From NCBI GenBank assembly GCA_016929575.1, contig JAFGIQ010000291.1, positions 1-32,799 on the forward strand: a DNA stretch of 32,799 nucleotides. Direction: 5' to 3'. The stretch is from a candidate division FCPU426 bacterium (GTDB lineage Bacteria > Oederibacteriota > JAAXVQ01 > JAUVAV01). The notes beneath the pieces are model-generated. The model saw nothing but the letters and a program-made list of their open reading frames with translations. It searched no databases and was not told the DNA's origin. Made by a program: the position numbers and the translations under genes. This document shows, piece after piece, positions 32,774 through 32,799 of this stretch. The first letter of the stretch is position 1; each line of letters opens with the position of its first letter.

Positions 32774-32799
32774 AATCTGCGTCAGCAGGCCACCAGACT

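Larger units (their letters stand above)
32245..32799. other. Repeat-rich intergenic end of the window
   Basis: No convincing gene. It holds a TGTCC hairpin (GGACA-CTCT-TGTCC, 32504-32517), an inverted pair of a common CTGCGAAATCTGC-type intergenic repeat, and two TGTCCAAATT-family repeats described separately. Confidence 0.65.

Overview
The window looks like a chromosomal contig from a free-living, outer-membrane (diderm) bacterium, probably of an uncultured or poorly sampled lineage. The diderm inference rests on a DUF3078-type outer-membrane barrel protein and on a secreted protein with a type IX/FlgD-like C-terminal sorting domain behind a Thr/Pro linker. Oddly for a diderm, it carries a FapR-type malonyl-CoA-sensing lipid regulator next to fabH, a pairing best known from Firmicutes. 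The ferredoxin-flavodoxin protein, two DUF3795 proteins, the B12-dependent radical SAM enzyme and the PHP-glycosyltransferase fusion suit an anaerobic or facultative life. I cannot name a phylum. I see no rRNA, tRNA, CRISPR, phage or transposase gene.

Layout. 1-4980: a small V4R-like protein (minus strand), two terminator-like hairpins, then a tightly coupled pair of large uncharacterised proteins (852 and 365 aa). 5034-8075: an FGE-fold protein lacking one catalytic cysteine, a DUF3795 protein, and the fapR-fabH operon with a clear sigma70-type promoter. 8227-13177: a secreted beta-propeller/FN3 protein, a membrane-anchored PQQ-like propeller and a membrane-anchored isochorismatase-family hydrolase. 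13264-15190 (minus): leuA with a leucine-rich leader peptide and an attenuator. 15352-20824: DUF4405 membrane protein, a second DUF3795 protein, possible small genes, a B12-radical SAM enzyme and a NatAB-like ABC exporter. 21349-26509: MFS exporter, EFR1-type protein, DUF3078 protein, a frameshifted BtrH-like pseudogene and a PCC/DUF296 protein. 26899-29276: a TetR-ABC exporter operon with a palindromic operator inside its promoter and an apparently leaderless regulator mRNA. 29788-32244 (minus): an 818-aa PHP plus GT4 glycosyltransferase fusion. The last 550 bases hold only repeats.

Two families of short inverted repeats run through the intergenic DNA. The first has ends TGGGACACAATACTT / AAGTATTGTGTCCCA and often starts within about 15 nt of a stop codon. 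One copy (29535-29765) encloses a near-perfect 25-bp inverted repeat with two internal hairpins. The second has the core TGTCCAAATT; inverted copies flank the TetR-ABC operon and it clusters at the right edge.

The strongest candidates for something undescribed are the 852/365-aa pair, the nested inverted-repeat element at 29535-29765, the leuA attenuator with its near-leaderless leader peptide, and the leaderless self-regulated TetR-ABC unit. All function calls come from reading motifs; no database search was run.
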